This document shows positions 24,365 to 33,077 of a DNA stretch of 64,000 nt, one piece after another. Source of the DNA: Phycisphaerales bacterium Planc_01 (GTDB lineage Bacteria; Planctomycetota; Phycisphaerae; Sedimentisphaerales; Anaerobacaceae); NCBI GenBank assembly GCA_001603075.1, contig LVBB01000139.1, forward strand, positions 17,506 through 81,505. The letters are read 5' to 3'. The position numbers and the translations under genes were made by a program. The notes beneath the pieces are model-generated. The model saw only the letters and a program-made list of their open reading frames with translations. It was not told the DNA's origin and ran no database searches. Every line of letters starts with the position of its first letter. Position 1 is the stretch's first letter.

Positions 24365-25351
24365 TTACCGCTTCCTGGCTTTTTCGAGGACGGAGGCGAG
24401 GGTGACGGGGCAGCCGCCCTGGGCCTTGGATTCGTCGGCGGCGGTCATGAAGGCGAAGATCTCGATGGTCTCTTCGGCGGGCACGGGGATGTGGCCCGTC
24501 TCGAAGAACTTGACGATCTCGTTGACCAGGTGCCCATAGCCTTCGTATCCGCCGCTGCGAGCGATGCCCTTGGAGCCGAAGACCATCGCGCCGTAGTCCT
24601 GCCGGCCGCTCTTGAGGCCGCGATAGGTGCCGATCCGCCCATCCTTCCACTTGCCGACGACGAACTCGGTGCCATCGGTCTGGAGGCGCTGGACAGACTC
24701 ACAGCCGGGCCCCATGATCGTGAAGAGAATCTCGACGCCGTGGACGCCGTACCAGTAGAGGTCGGGGTGGTGCTCTTCGAGGCTGCACGGGCTGAACGCA
24801 TCGCAGCCACGGACCTCGCCGATCTGGTCGTTGTTCCGCATGCCGAGCACGCCGGGCCCGAACCGCAGCGAGGAGCTGGACCAGCACGGCACGTTGTTGG
24901 CCTTGGCCAAGCGGAAGATCTCGATCACGTCAGCCAGACTGCCGGCCATGGGCTTGTCGATGAAGAGGGGCTTCTTCGCAGCGATCACCGGCCTGGCCTG
25001 GGCTAAGTGCGGCCGGCCGTCCACGCTTTCCAGCAGCACGCCATCCACCTTGCGGCACAGCTCCTCGATGCTCTCGACGATCTCCACGCCGAATTCTTCC
25101 CGGAGCTGTTTTGTGTACCCATCGACGCGGTTGGCCGACGACGGGATGTCGGACGAGCCGCCCGGAAATCCGGCGACGACCCGGCAGCGCCAGTCGTTGG
25201 CCGGATCGTTCAGGATCTTCGTGAAGGCGGTGACGTGCGACGTGTCGAGCCCGATCAACCCAAGGCGAAACGTGCCACTCGCCTCCTGTGCAGGCGCCGA
25301 AAGAGCGAAACAAACCAGCAACAACAAGGCCACGATCGTCATGCGAATCAT
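24365..25351 (-). CDS. Secreted Gfo/Idh/MocA-family oxidoreductase
   Basis: The 328-residue protein has a Sec-type signal peptide (about 1-21, ending A-P-A-Q). The Rossmann start FRLGLIGLDTSHVTAF replaces the usual G-x-G-x-x-G, so NAD(P) binding is not certain; the family K motif appears as FIDKPMAG (usually E-K-P), with WYGVHGVEILFTIMG further on. Substrates in this family are usually sugars or cyclitols. The start at ATG 25351 follows GGGAGG; the TTG two codons earlier is unlikely. It converges on thiF with a 19-bp gap. Confidence 0.88.
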   Translation of the reverse strand: MIRMTIVALLLLVCFALSAPAQEASGTFRLGLIGLDTSHVTAFTKILNDPANDWRCRVVAGFPGGSSDIPSSANRVDGYTKQLREEFGVEIVESIEELCRKVDGVLLESVDGRPHLAQARPVIAAKKPLFIDKPMAGSLADVIEIFRLAKANNVPCWSSSSLRFGPGVLGMRNNDQIGEVRGCDAFSPCSLEEHHPDLYWYGVHGVEILFTIMGPGCESVQRLQTDGTEFVVGKWKDGRIGTYRGLKSGRQDYGAMVFGSKGIARSGGYEGYGHLVNEIVKFFETGHIPVPAEETIEIFAFMTAADESKAQGGCPVTLASVLEKARKR

Positions 25352-25462
25352 TATCAAACCTCCCGTTCTTACGTTAGTGTCTGCTTCATCCTTTGCCGCC
25401 CCAAGAGTCTGTCGGGACGAGCTCTACGAGGCGCTCGCGAGAAACAGATCGAGCTACGACCT

Positions 25463-25586
25463 TGTCATTCCGAGCGCAGTCGAGGAATCCGGCCGCGAGT
25501 TGGCAGCAGACCCGATCTCTGGCCAGATCCCTTCGGCAGGCTCAGGGCAAGCTCTTCGAGTGCGCTGCGCTCCGCTCAGGATGACA
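25463..25586. repeat. Imperfect long inverted repeat between two oxidoreductase genes
   Basis: The left end TGTCATTCCGAGCGCAG and right end CTCCGCTCAGGATGACA are imperfect inverted copies around about 90 bp. The interior includes CTTCGGCAGGCTCAGGGCAAG. This has the look of a dispersed intergenic repeat; no coding content is seen. Confidence 0.6.
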
Positions 25587-25611
25587 ATACGGATGCACAT
25601 TCTGACCGGCG

Positions 25612-27132
25612 TTATACTCTGTCGGGGGTCGGGCACACGAAGGGCGAGCGGTATTCGCGTCGCAGCATTGCATTGGCGGCGGCGTTGTTGGTGAAGACCT
25701 CCTTCTTCGGATCGAACTGGAGCAGCGGCCCCATCGAGATCGGATACTTGTCGAGATCGACGCCGTTGTCGGTCAGGTGACGCAGGGTCCGGTTGAGCGT
25801 GAGGACATTGTTGTCGCGGCTCTTGACCTTTTCCAGTACGGCCTTGGCCTCACCGGCCGAGACCCTGTTGCTCTCACCGAGATAATAGCTGATGTTGGCC
25901 AGATGCGCCAGCGCCGCCGAAAGATGCCCCTGGAAGGCGTCGGAGTTGAGATCACCCGCACGCCGGCTGCGGACGGCCCGGACGAAGTTGTCGAAATGAT
26001 CGCCGCCGCCTTTGAACTCCTTGACGACCTGGCCCTTGAGGTCGAAGACAACGCAATGCGAATAGGTCCGCTGGACGAGACAGCCGTCGGTCCCGTAGAA
26101 AATCACGCCGATCTTGTTGCCCTTGACGCTGTCGAACATGGTGTTGATTTCCATGTCGGCGGAGTTGTCCACGGACAGGCCGCGCGTCTCGAAGACCATG
26201 CACTTGTCACCATAGTCATAGATCGCGATCTCGGTGTTGGCGGTGTCGCCCGCATCGACGTAGGCGGGATCGTTGCGTTCGGCCTGGTAGCCGAGGCGGC
26301 CGCCGTAGGCGATCACGCTGTTGGGATGGCGGTTGATGCCGAGCCCCCAGCGGGCGATGTCGGTCTGGTGCGGGCCCTGGTTGCCCGAGTCGCCATTGCC
26401 GTAGAGGCGCTGCCAGTGCCAGTCATAGTGGAACTGCGGGCGGGTCAGCCTGGGCGAGCTGTACGGGGCCGGCCCGCTCCAGAGATTGAAGTCCACATTG
26501 TCGGGGATCTTGTAGTCCCCGAGCGCTCCGATCGAGCCCCGGCGTTTGTAGCACAGCCCCCGCGCGAAGTTGACCTCGCCGATGCCGCCGTCGGCGAGGA
26601 ACTTCATTGCGTTCTGGATCGCCGGATTCGAACGGCATTGCGTGCCCACCTGGCACATGCGTTGGTACTTCTTCGCCGCGGCGACGAGGGCGGCTCCCTC
26701 CGCAACGTCGTAGCTGATGGGTTTCTCGATGTAGACGTCCTTGCCCGCCTGCATCGCCCAGACGCCGCACAGCGCGTGCCAGTGGTTGGGCGTTGCCGTC
26801 GAGACGATGTCGAGCGACTTGTCGTCGAAGGCCTCACGCATGTCCTTGACCCACTTGGGACGCTTGCCGGTCTTCTTCTCCAGGGCGTTGCAGCAGTCCT
26901 GGCCGACCTTCTCATCGATATCGACGATGTAAGCGATCTCGCAGTCATTACGGCCGGAGAAGGCGCTGATATGGCTACCGCCCCGACCCTTGCAGCCGAC
27001 CACGGCGCACAGGAGCTTGTCGTTGGCTCCGGCGTTCTGCGCCCGGGCGGCGCCGATCATCGGTGCGGCCATCGCCGCCGCTGTGGTCCACATCGAGTCC
27101 CGCAGAAACTGTCGTCGCGTTCGCTCTGTCAT
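25612..27132 (-). CDS. Tat-exported Gfo/Idh/MocA-family oxidoreductase
   Basis: The 506-residue protein has a twin-arginine signal (TRRQFLRDSMWTTAAAMAAPM...ARA). The Rossmann domain LLCAVVGCKGRGGSHISAF and the catalytic VYIEKPISYDVAEG (Lys of the EKP motif) identify an NAD(P)-dependent dehydrogenase of the large planctomycete Gfo/Idh/MocA subfamily; GNQGPHQTDIARWGLG carries the usual His/Asp. It is probably periplasmic and folded with cofactor before export. The start is ATG 27132, preceded by AAGGAG, seven codons inside the longest frame. The substrate is unknown, likely a sugar derivative. Confidence 0.92.
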   Translation of the reverse strand: MTERTRRQFLRDSMWTTAAAMAAPMIGAARAQNAGANDKLLCAVVGCKGRGGSHISAFSGRNDCEIAYIVDIDEKVGQDCCNALEKKTGKRPKWVKDMREAFDDKSLDIVSTATPNHWHALCGVWAMQAGKDVYIEKPISYDVAEGAALVAAAKKYQRMCQVGTQCRSNPAIQNAMKFLADGGIGEVNFARGLCYKRRGSIGALGDYKIPDNVDFNLWSGPAPYSSPRLTRPQFHYDWHWQRLYGNGDSGNQGPHQTDIARWGLGINRHPNSVIAYGGRLGYQAERNDPAYVDAGDTANTEIAIYDYGDKCMVFETRGLSVDNSADMEINTMFDSVKGNKIGVIFYGTDGCLVQRTYSHCVVFDLKGQVVKEFKGGGDHFDNFVRAVRSRRAGDLNSDAFQGHLSAALAHLANISYYLGESNRVSAGEAKAVLEKVKSRDNNVLTLNRTLRHLTDNGVDLDKYPISMGPLLQFDPKKEVFTNNAAANAMLRREYRSPFVCPTPDRV

Positions 27133-27230
27133 GATCGCCGCTCCTTTACCCAATAGGTCTGCCGATGCTTCGAGTGCGTTTCTTCACCACACCCGTCCAT
27201 ACCCACAGTGTACCCCAGATGGCCGCCGTT

Positions 27231-28940
27231 TCAAGGCGCACGACGCCAATCGACCTTGCCCTTGTAGGCCATGGTCGTCTCGACGAGTTCGAACAGGCCG
27301 GGATCGTAGGCCTTCAGGGCCTCGCGCGTCGCGATCGGGGCGGCGGCATCGTTGGGACAGACGCCCTGGCCCACCGCGTCAAAATAGGCCAGCACGCCCT
27401 CGGTCCAGTATTCGGTGCGGTCGTGAACGGCGACGGTGCCCTTCCACAAACCCCGGCTCATGGCGTTGTCGTAGAGGGCTTTGAGCTGATCGTCGAATCG
27501 CACATCCATCCGCTGCACTCGCAATTCGTACTGCTGGACGTCCCGTCCCCGCTTGTCCCAGTTGGGGTCCACCGGGCGCGTGGCGGTGACGTGATAGAGC
27601 GCCTTGGCAAAGACGCGGATCACCTGACACTCGGTTGCAGAGGGATCGCGCGTCAGATCGCCCAGCACGTTGGCCTGATCGACAGCCAGGATGTTGACGC
27701 CGGGCGTGTATTCCAGATAGCGAGCCGTATGGTCTACGCCCTTCTCGGCCATCTGCGAGTACTCGGGCAGATCGGCCAGGCTCTCGCCCGGACCGAGGAC
27801 GACCAGCCTGAGGTCTTCGGCCATCAGCGCCTTGAGGATGTCGTGACGGTAGGCGAACATCTTGCGAATCGTGTCGTTGGCATTGAGCAGGGCCTCGTCG
27901 CTCGCCCGGCGTCCGAGCACGGTGAACTCGCGGGCCCAGGTGAATTTCGTGTACCATGGATCGACACGGAACCGGGCCGGCGGTGCGATCACGTTGGGCA
28001 GAGGTTGCAGCCACGTGTAACGCCAGTCCTGCTCGGGGCTGAGGTTGAACGTGCGGCGGACCAGTTCGTAGCCCTCGGGATCGTAGATTTTGAGCTGCTC
28101 GCGTTTGCCGATGGGACCGTGATTCCAATTGTTGACGCGGTTGCACTCGAAATAGGCCTGGGCGATCTCACACCAGTACTCGGCGGGGTTGCTGATCGCG
28201 TAGGTGTCTTTGTACAGGCCCTTTTCCACGGCGTTGCGATAGGCGGCCATCCGGCGATCGTTCCATTCGGGTTCGACGCGCCGCAGCGCACTGTCGATCG
28301 TGTGACAGAACTCGTGGACCGCGATGCTCTCATCATCGTAGCGGTCGATGGGCAGGCTCAGCAGGTTCTCCTCTCCGAAGCTGGTGGGGTGGCCGCCGGT
28401 ACCGCGCACGCGCTCGTTCAGGTAGTCCGGATTGGGCGCGTTGCGGTTCTCCGGCATGTCGGTATACACCTGGTCCTTGCCGATGATAATCAGATACATG
28501 CCCCGCTCGACCATGTCCGCAAGGATATCGGGCCGGCCGGCGAGCATGTGCGTGACGATCTCATAGGTCCGCTGCAGCGCTTCGTCCGCCACTTCCGCCG
28601 AGGCCAGCACGGGCATGCCCTTGACGTCGATGTGCTTCTTATAGAAATCGCGATAGCCCGTCACATCCATGGGCCCGCCCCCGCGCCGGCCGGGCCGACC
28701 GGCGGCGATCCTCTCAAAGAACGACTCCGGCGGCGCCGTGACCACAGGGCGATCCGCCGGAGGCGGACTCGCCTTGCCGTACGCGCAGCCGTCCGCAAAC
28801 GGACCCGTTTGTAGTGTGCCCGTAAGGGCATATATCCCCAAGGCCACTGTAAGGAGCTGAAGGCAGCCTGCCGCAGGCGGCCCCCTACGAACTCGCGTTG
28901 TCAATCGCACAAGCAATACCTTTCCACGCGCATGCGTCAT
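27231..28940 (-). CDS. Secreted two-domain metallopeptidase-like protein
   Basis: The 569-residue protein has an N-terminal export segment (about 24-45) and two tandem copies of a domain that begins YKKHIDVKGMPVLASAEVADEAL and FTVLGRRASDEALLNANDTI respectively. Copy 1 (about 95-330) has the zinc motif H209-EFC-H213; further conserved-looking points are NPAEYWCEIAQAYFECN, a likely third-ligand helix. Copy 2 has ATECQVIRVFAKALYHVTATR in place of HEFCH but keeps DRTEYWTEGVLAYFDA, so it is probably inactive. It recalls anthrax-lethal-factor-like (M34-type) fold proteins common in Planctomycetes. Two palindromes lie near the N-terminus. The start is ATG 28940 after GGCGGGGGA, with short spacing. 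Confidence 0.72.
   Translation of the reverse strand: MTHARGKVLLVRLTTRVRRGPPAAGCLQLLTVALGIYALTGTLQTGPFADGCAYGKASPPPADRPVVTAPPESFFERIAAGRPGRRGGGPMDVTGYRDFYKKHIDVKGMPVLASAEVADEALQRTYEIVTHMLAGRPDILADMVERGMYLIIIGKDQVYTDMPENRNAPNPDYLNERVRGTGGHPTSFGEENLLSLPIDRYDDESIAVHEFCHTIDSALRRVEPEWNDRRMAAYRNAVEKGLYKDTYAISNPAEYWCEIAQAYFECNRVNNWNHGPIGKREQLKIYDPEGYELVRRTFNLSPEQDWRYTWLQPLPNVIAPPARFRVDPWYTKFTWAREFTVLGRRASDEALLNANDTIRKMFAYRHDILKALMAEDLRLVVLGPGESLADLPEYSQMAEKGVDHTARYLEYTPGVNILAVDQANVLGDLTRDPSATECQVIRVFAKALYHVTATRPVDPNWDKRGRDVQQYELRVQRMDVRFDDQLKALYDNAMSRGLWKGTVAVHDRTEYWTEGVLAYFDAVGQGVCPNDAAAPIATREALKAYDPGLFELVETTMAYKGKVDWRRAP
28753..28767. repeat. Palindrome A copy inside the metallopeptidase-like gene
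   Basis: TCCGCC-GGA-GGCGGA is read on the minus strand as S-P-P-P-A-D, the second allowed frame for this element. Confidence 0.75.
28867..28881. repeat. Palindrome A variant inside the metallopeptidase-like gene
   Basis: CCTGCC-GCA-GGCGGC has one arm mismatch. It is read on the minus strand as G-P-P-A-A-G within the export segment. Confidence 0.55.
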
Positions 28941-28954
28941 TCCCCCGCCACAAA

Positions 28955-28982
28955 GCAGGGGCGAATAATTATCCGCCCCTAC
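28955..28982. repeat. Palindrome C copy supplying the ahbC stop codon
   Basis: AGGGGCGAAT-AATT-ATCCGCCCCT has one mismatch in the arms. On the minus strand the ahbC stop TAG is the first triplet of the element. It lies just upstream of the start of the metallopeptidase-like gene. Confidence 0.8.
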
Positions 28983-30229
28983 GAAGGCATCCTGAAGACC
29001 TCGCCCGCGTCGATCAGCTCCTGCCGGCCCGCCCGGCCGAGGCCGATTTCGTCGTCGCTGAGATAACAGGCCGGATCGGGCGCCCACGGATCGCCGAAAT
29101 GGGCGTCAGCCCGCACGCGGAGGCTCCCGCCGCAGGCGTCGAAGAACCGGCACAGCCGGCAGCGGCCCTTGATGCACGACCGCCGGTCCCGCAATCCCCT
29201 CAGCAGTGGCTCGTCCGGGTCCATCCAGATCGCGCTGAACGGCCGTTCGCGAACGCTGCCCAGGTCGTATCGCCACCAGAACTGGTCCGGGTGGACGCGG
29301 CCTTCGTAGTCGATGCATCCGATGCCAACCCCGCTGCTGTAGAGGCCGCCGCCGTTCCAGGTGAGCAGCTTCCAGACCTCCTCGGCCCGGCTGTCGCCTT
29401 CGGCCAGCAGCTTCCGATAGAGATAGACGCCATCGACATGGTTGTCCACCGTCAGAATGTCCGTCTTGCGGCCGGCCTGCCTGAAGAGACGGGCCTTGGC
29501 AAGAATGCGATCGATCGCGTCGCGACATTCGGCATGCGACAAGTCGTCTCCAATCATCGCGGCGCCGCGACCGCTGGGCACCAGATGATAGAAGCACACG
29601 CGCTCGATGCCCTCGGCCTCGAAGAAATCGAACAGCCCTTCGAGGTCTTGCACGTTTCTACGGGTCAGCGTCAGACGCAACCCGACACGCACGCCGGCCT
29701 CCATGCAATGCCGAATGCCCTCAACGGCGCGGTCGAACGCCCCGGCGACGCCACGGAACCGGTCGTTGACCGGCCCGATGCCGTCGAGGCTGACCCCCAC
29801 GTACGAGACGCCCAGCCGCTGGATCTTCCGCGCCACCTCGGACGAGATCAGCGTGCCGTTCGTGGAGATGACCGCCCGCAGCCCACGAGCGACGGTGTGC
29901 TCGATCAATTCGAACAGATCGGTACGCATGAGTGGTTCGCCGCCGGAAAAAAGGACTGAGGGCACTCCGAATTCGGCCAGATCATCGATCACTTTCTTGG
30001 CCTGGGCTGTGGACAGTTCGTCGCAAGACTTGTCGGGGCCGCTGTCGTTGTAGCAGTGGACGCATTTCAGGTTGCACATCCGGGTGATATTCCAAACGAC
30101 AATCGGACGGCGCTGCGAGGCCGCGGCCGGGACCGCCTCGCCCTGCCGTTCGCCCGAGCCCTTCTTGCCATAGCGGAGCCAGTCTCCCGGCGTGATCTGG
30201 CCGCAATAGAGCTTGCTGATGTTGATCAT
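28979..30229 (-). CDS. ahbC: Radical SAM/SPASM enzyme, AhbC-type (12,18-didecarboxysiroheme deacetylase)
   Basis: The 416-residue protein starts MINISKLYCGQITPGDWLRYG and has VVWNITRMCNLKCVHCY (cluster Cys 52, 56, 59), LFSGGEPLMR, VISTNGTLI, YVGVSLDGI, CFYHLVPSGRG, LTVDNHVDG, HPDQFWWRYDLGSVRERPF, and a C-terminal SPASM set (C-IKGR-C-RL-C-RFFDACGG, then DPACYLSDDEIG). These blocks agree along the full length with AhbC of the alternative haem pathway in sulfate reducers and archaea. NirJ1 is a close relative. Haem is thus probably made from sirohaem under anoxia. AhbD, AhbA and AhbB are not in this window. The start is ATG 30229. Confidence 0.87.
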   Translation of the reverse strand: MINISKLYCGQITPGDWLRYGKKGSGERQGEAVPAAASQRRPIVVWNITRMCNLKCVHCYNDSGPDKSCDELSTAQAKKVIDDLAEFGVPSVLFSGGEPLMRTDLFELIEHTVARGLRAVISTNGTLISSEVARKIQRLGVSYVGVSLDGIGPVNDRFRGVAGAFDRAVEGIRHCMEAGVRVGLRLTLTRRNVQDLEGLFDFFEAEGIERVCFYHLVPSGRGAAMIGDDLSHAECRDAIDRILAKARLFRQAGRKTDILTVDNHVDGVYLYRKLLAEGDSRAEEVWKLLTWNGGGLYSSGVGIGCIDYEGRVHPDQFWWRYDLGSVRERPFSAIWMDPDEPLLRGLRDRRSCIKGRCRLCRFFDACGGSLRVRADAHFGDPWAPDPACYLSDDEIGLGRAGRQELIDAGEVFRMPS

Positions 30230-30349
30230 GACGCAGATACCAAGGGTCCTATACTCCGTCCTCGTCCCCCACATGCGACGCGGACCATTGTACGCCTTCC
30301 GGGCCCGGGGGACAAGGCCCGAATATCGGAGCAGTGAGCCCGCTTTCCT

Positions 30350-30378
30350 TTGACGCCGGACGGTTCGAGCAGTACACT
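30350..30378 (+). promoter_or_regulatory. Sigma-70-type promoter
   Basis: TTGACG (30350-30355), exactly 17 nt, then TACACT (30373-30378), 33 bp before the ATG of the downstream gene. It is among the clearest promoter-like sequences in the window. Confidence 0.65.
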
Positions 30379-30410
30379 CTGACAGACATGGTTTTGGCGT
30401 AGAGGGGACA

Positions 30411-31157
30411 ATGAACTATCAGTTTTCGTTGGAAAACGTTTCGCAGCACATCGTCAAGTACGGCGTGGACATCCGCCCGGCCATCTCGCCTGAGCAGGAT
30501 CGCGCCAAGCTGCAGGACTACGGCAACTGGCTGGTCGAGCAGTTTCCCGACGTCTTCGAGACGCTGCTTTCCGGTCCGCGCGAGCTGCGGGTCCAGCGAA
30601 CGTTCATCCTGCCCAATGCCAAGCGGGTCGAGTTGCCCACGTTCGTGCTGACCCCTCGCGGGCCGGTCTTCACGTTGCCCGAGCGGCTGTTCATCGACCG
30701 GCCGCACGAGCTGAGCATTCCCGACAGGGACAAGATCTTCCGCAAGGCCTTCGACGAGCTGCGGACGCGCTTCGGCGAACGCACAGTGCCCCGCGTGGGC
30801 GTTGTTCACGAGTTCGTCTTCGATACGGGCTACGTCCCCTCGCTCGACGTGGTCGCCAGCAGCCTCAAGCACGACCTCTGGCGGCAGAAGGCCGCCAACC
30901 TTCGCCTCTTCATCGAGGCCCCCAGCGAGGGCAAGAACGTCAACATCGACATTCGCCCGACATACCTCCAGCGGGCCGTCCGGCGCAACGAGGTCGTCCC
31001 CGCCGAGGACATGAAATTCGGGATCATCGTCAACGTCGATATCAACAACCAGCAGCTCGCCGAAGATCTGACCAAGACGCAGGTCAACGACATCCTCGTC
31101 TTCGCCAGCGATTACGTCCCTGACGAACTGATCAAGTTCCTCAACAACGAATACTGA
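30411..31157 (+). CDS. Unrecognised soluble protein
   Basis: The 248-residue protein has no signal peptide or membrane segment. I do not recognise the family. Visible features are a tidy N-terminus (MNYQFSLENVSQHIVKYG), a central strand-rich part (RVQRTFILPNAKRVELPTFVLTPRGP) and a C-terminal VNVDINNQQLAEDLTKTQVNDILVFASDYVPDELIKFL. GAGGGG lies nine bases before the ATG and a good promoter lies upstream, so it is almost certainly expressed. It stands alone, divergent from ahbC and convergent with mcsB. Confidence 0.85.
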   Translation: MNYQFSLENVSQHIVKYGVDIRPAISPEQDRAKLQDYGNWLVEQFPDVFETLLSGPRELRVQRTFILPNAKRVELPTFVLTPRGPVFTLPERLFIDRPHELSIPDRDKIFRKAFDELRTRFGERTVPRVGVVHEFVFDTGYVPSLDVVASSLKHDLWRQKAANLRLFIEAPSEGKNVNIDIRPTYLQRAVRRNEVVPAEDMKFGIIVNVDINNQQLAEDLTKTQVNDILVFASDYVPDELIKFLNNEY

Positions 31158-31206
31158 GGCGAGGGCCGTGGTCGGCTCGGCGTTCCTTGCGTACGGACGA
31201 AGATTC

Positions 31207-32337
31207 TCAGGTCGGCTGGTGCAGGGCCTGTCGGATGATCTTGGCCCGCAGGGCGTCGCGGTGCACGGCATCGAGCGACTTGCCGTAGTTCAATTGCAGG
31301 TGCGCCGGCAACGTCAGCATGAACAGCCGGTTGATCGTTCGGATGGACAGGCCGCGATCGGGGTCAGCCGACTCGGTCCGGCCCTTCAGCGCGCAGAGCC
31401 GATCGATCGCCGGCGTCGATGCCTGCATGTGCTCGCGCATGTTCAATCCGAGCCGCAGATGGCTCAGAAGTGACAACGCCTCCTGCGAGCTGATCAGATG
31501 GGCGTTTTGCAGCAGGGCCGTCGCCCGTGAGATCTTGTCGTCGAGGATGTCCACCTGCTTGGCCAGCAGTTGCCGGCGGGCGATCTTCTCGTACTCGACC
31601 ATCTCCGGGATGATCGCGCCTTCGAAGTCGGACACGATCGACCGCTCGCTGATGCCGAGCGTCACCTGGTTCGAGATCTGGTACAGGTCGCTCGTCGCCT
31701 CGCTGCCCTCGCCGAACAGGCCGCGCACGGCCAGGTTCATGTCTTTGGCCGCCGCAAGGAACTTCTCGATCTGCCCGGTCATCTTCAGCGCGGGCATGTG
31801 CAGCATCACGGAGACGCGAATCCCCGTGCCGAGGTTCGTCGGGCAGGCGGTCAGGTACCCGAAACGCGGATTGAACGCGTAGTCCACTTGTTTTTCGATC
31901 TCATCGTCGATGCGGTCGATCTGATCGAGGCACGCCGAGAGCTGGCAGCCGGGCTTGAGCACCTGAAGCCGCAGGTGGTCTTCTTCGTTAATCATGGCCG
32001 TAAAGAACTCCCGTCGAGCGATAACCACGCCTCGCGGTCCCTTAGCCATCGCATGGTGCCGGCTGATCAGATGGCGCTCGACCAGGAAATTGCGGCTCAG
32101 CACCGGCGCCTGATCGACGCTGAAGTAGAAAATCTCATCACCGAGATCCAGCGAAACGACCACGGCCTTGAGACGTTCGAGGATCTCGGATTTCTCCTCG
32201 GCCGAGCAGCTATGCAGAAAGCGGTGCCCCGCCAGGTTCCGTGCCAGGCGGATGCGAGACGAAACGACGATGTCCGCCAGGGGGCCGGACCCGCTGAACC
32301 AATCATTGATGTCGTTGCTGATATCGCTGAGTTTCAT
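31207..32337 (-). CDS. mcsB: Protein arginine kinase McsB
   Basis: The 376-residue phosphagen-kinase-fold enzyme phosphorylates arginines on proteins; in Bacillus this marks them for ClpCP. Motifs are IVVSSRIRLARNLAGHRF, MINEEDHLRLQVLKPG, VDYAFNPRFGYLTACPTNLGTGIRVSVMLHMP and NQVTLGISE. Full length is present, including the C-terminal domain. The start is ATG 32337 (MKLSDISNDINDWFSG); a GTG at 32361 is possible because no strong ribosome-binding site precedes either. It lies downstream of mcsA as an operon, but clpC and ctsR are not adjacent here. Confidence 0.94.
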   Translation of the reverse strand: MKLSDISNDINDWFSGSGPLADIVVSSRIRLARNLAGHRFLHSCSAEEKSEILERLKAVVVSLDLGDEIFYFSVDQAPVLSRNFLVERHLISRHHAMAKGPRGVVIARREFFTAMINEEDHLRLQVLKPGCQLSACLDQIDRIDDEIEKQVDYAFNPRFGYLTACPTNLGTGIRVSVMLHMPALKMTGQIEKFLAAAKDMNLAVRGLFGEGSEATSDLYQISNQVTLGISERSIVSDFEGAIIPEMVEYEKIARRQLLAKQVDILDDKISRATALLQNAHLISSQEALSLLSHLRLGLNMREHMQASTPAIDRLCALKGRTESADPDRGLSIRTINRLFMLTLPAHLQLNYGKSLDAVHRDALRAKIIRQALHQPT

Positions 32338-32381
32338 CGGAATCACCCGTGGACCTCGCACCGCCAGGGTCGAGTCTCATG

Positions 32382-32876
32382 CTATTCCTGCTGCTTCATC
32401 CGGTCGCGCAACTCGGCCGCGCGCTCGTAGTCTTCATTGCGAACCGCCTGCTCCAGTTCTTGCCGAAGGCTCGATAGTTCCACGAGCTTCTTCATCTCAC
32501 AGGGCACCTTCGACGGCACCTTCCCGCAGTGGGTCGAACGGCCGTTATGGGCGTGCTGGATCAGCGGCAGCAGCGAATGCTGGAAGACCTCGTAGTCGTG
32601 CGGACAGCCGAGCGTTCCATCCTTGCGAAGACGGTCCAGCGTGAAGCCGCAATTGGGGCAGGCCGAGACCTCGTCGGCCCCAGCCAGCAGTTCCTCGTCC
32701 GAAGGCTGCGAGGCGAGCAGGTTGCTCAGCAGCTCGTTGATCGACATCTGGCTTTGGGCCGCAATCCCCTGCTCGGCCGCGCACTGCTCGCAGATGTGCA
32801 TCTCGTTGCGCACGCCTTCGCTGATCTCGGTCAGGTGGATGGTCGCTGTTCGCTTATTACAGATCTGGCACTGCAT
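32382..32876 (-). CDS. mcsA: McsA-like zinc-finger activator of McsB (UVR domain)
   Basis: The protein is 164 residues with CXXC pairs at C3/C6, C29/C32 and C73/C76 plus C91 (GCPHDYEVF), and a C-terminal UvrB/C-interaction motif (LRQELEQAVRNEDYERAAELRDRMK). This is the layout of McsA, the metal-binding adaptor that activates McsB and contacts ClpC. It begins 44 bp upstream of mcsB on the same strand, supporting the pairing. Confidence 0.93.
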   Translation of the reverse strand: MQCQICNKRTATIHLTEISEGVRNEMHICEQCAAEQGIAAQSQMSINELLSNLLASQPSDEELLAGADEVSACPNCGFTLDRLRKDGTLGCPHDYEVFQHSLLPLIQHAHNGRSTHCGKVPSKVPCEMKKLVELSSLRQELEQAVRNEDYERAAELRDRMKQQE

Positions 32877-33077
32877 AATTCATCACAAATCCATTTGCCG
32901 TCGTACAAGAAGCCCCTGCCGCTCGGCGCCTCGGCCGCAGAACAGAGCAGACTTCGCGCTCTATGATATACGAAAGCCGCCTGCAAGTGTATCGCCAATT
33001 TTCACCGCTTCATACGAACCTGTCGGCCCGCGCCCCCCTCTTTGCCCAGAAACCGCCGGTCGGGCTCCCACGGTCCA

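Noticed and set aside
25777-27156. A 459-codon plus-strand frame
   Set aside because: Antisense to a Gfo/Idh/MocA gene with Tat signal and EKP motif; no protein-like pattern.
29126-29138. CCCGCC-GCA-GGCG, resembling the 15-bp palindrome, in ahbC
   Set aside because: The right arm is incomplete and the residues fall in the cysteine-rich SPASM region conserved in AhbC, so it is probably ordinary coding sequence.
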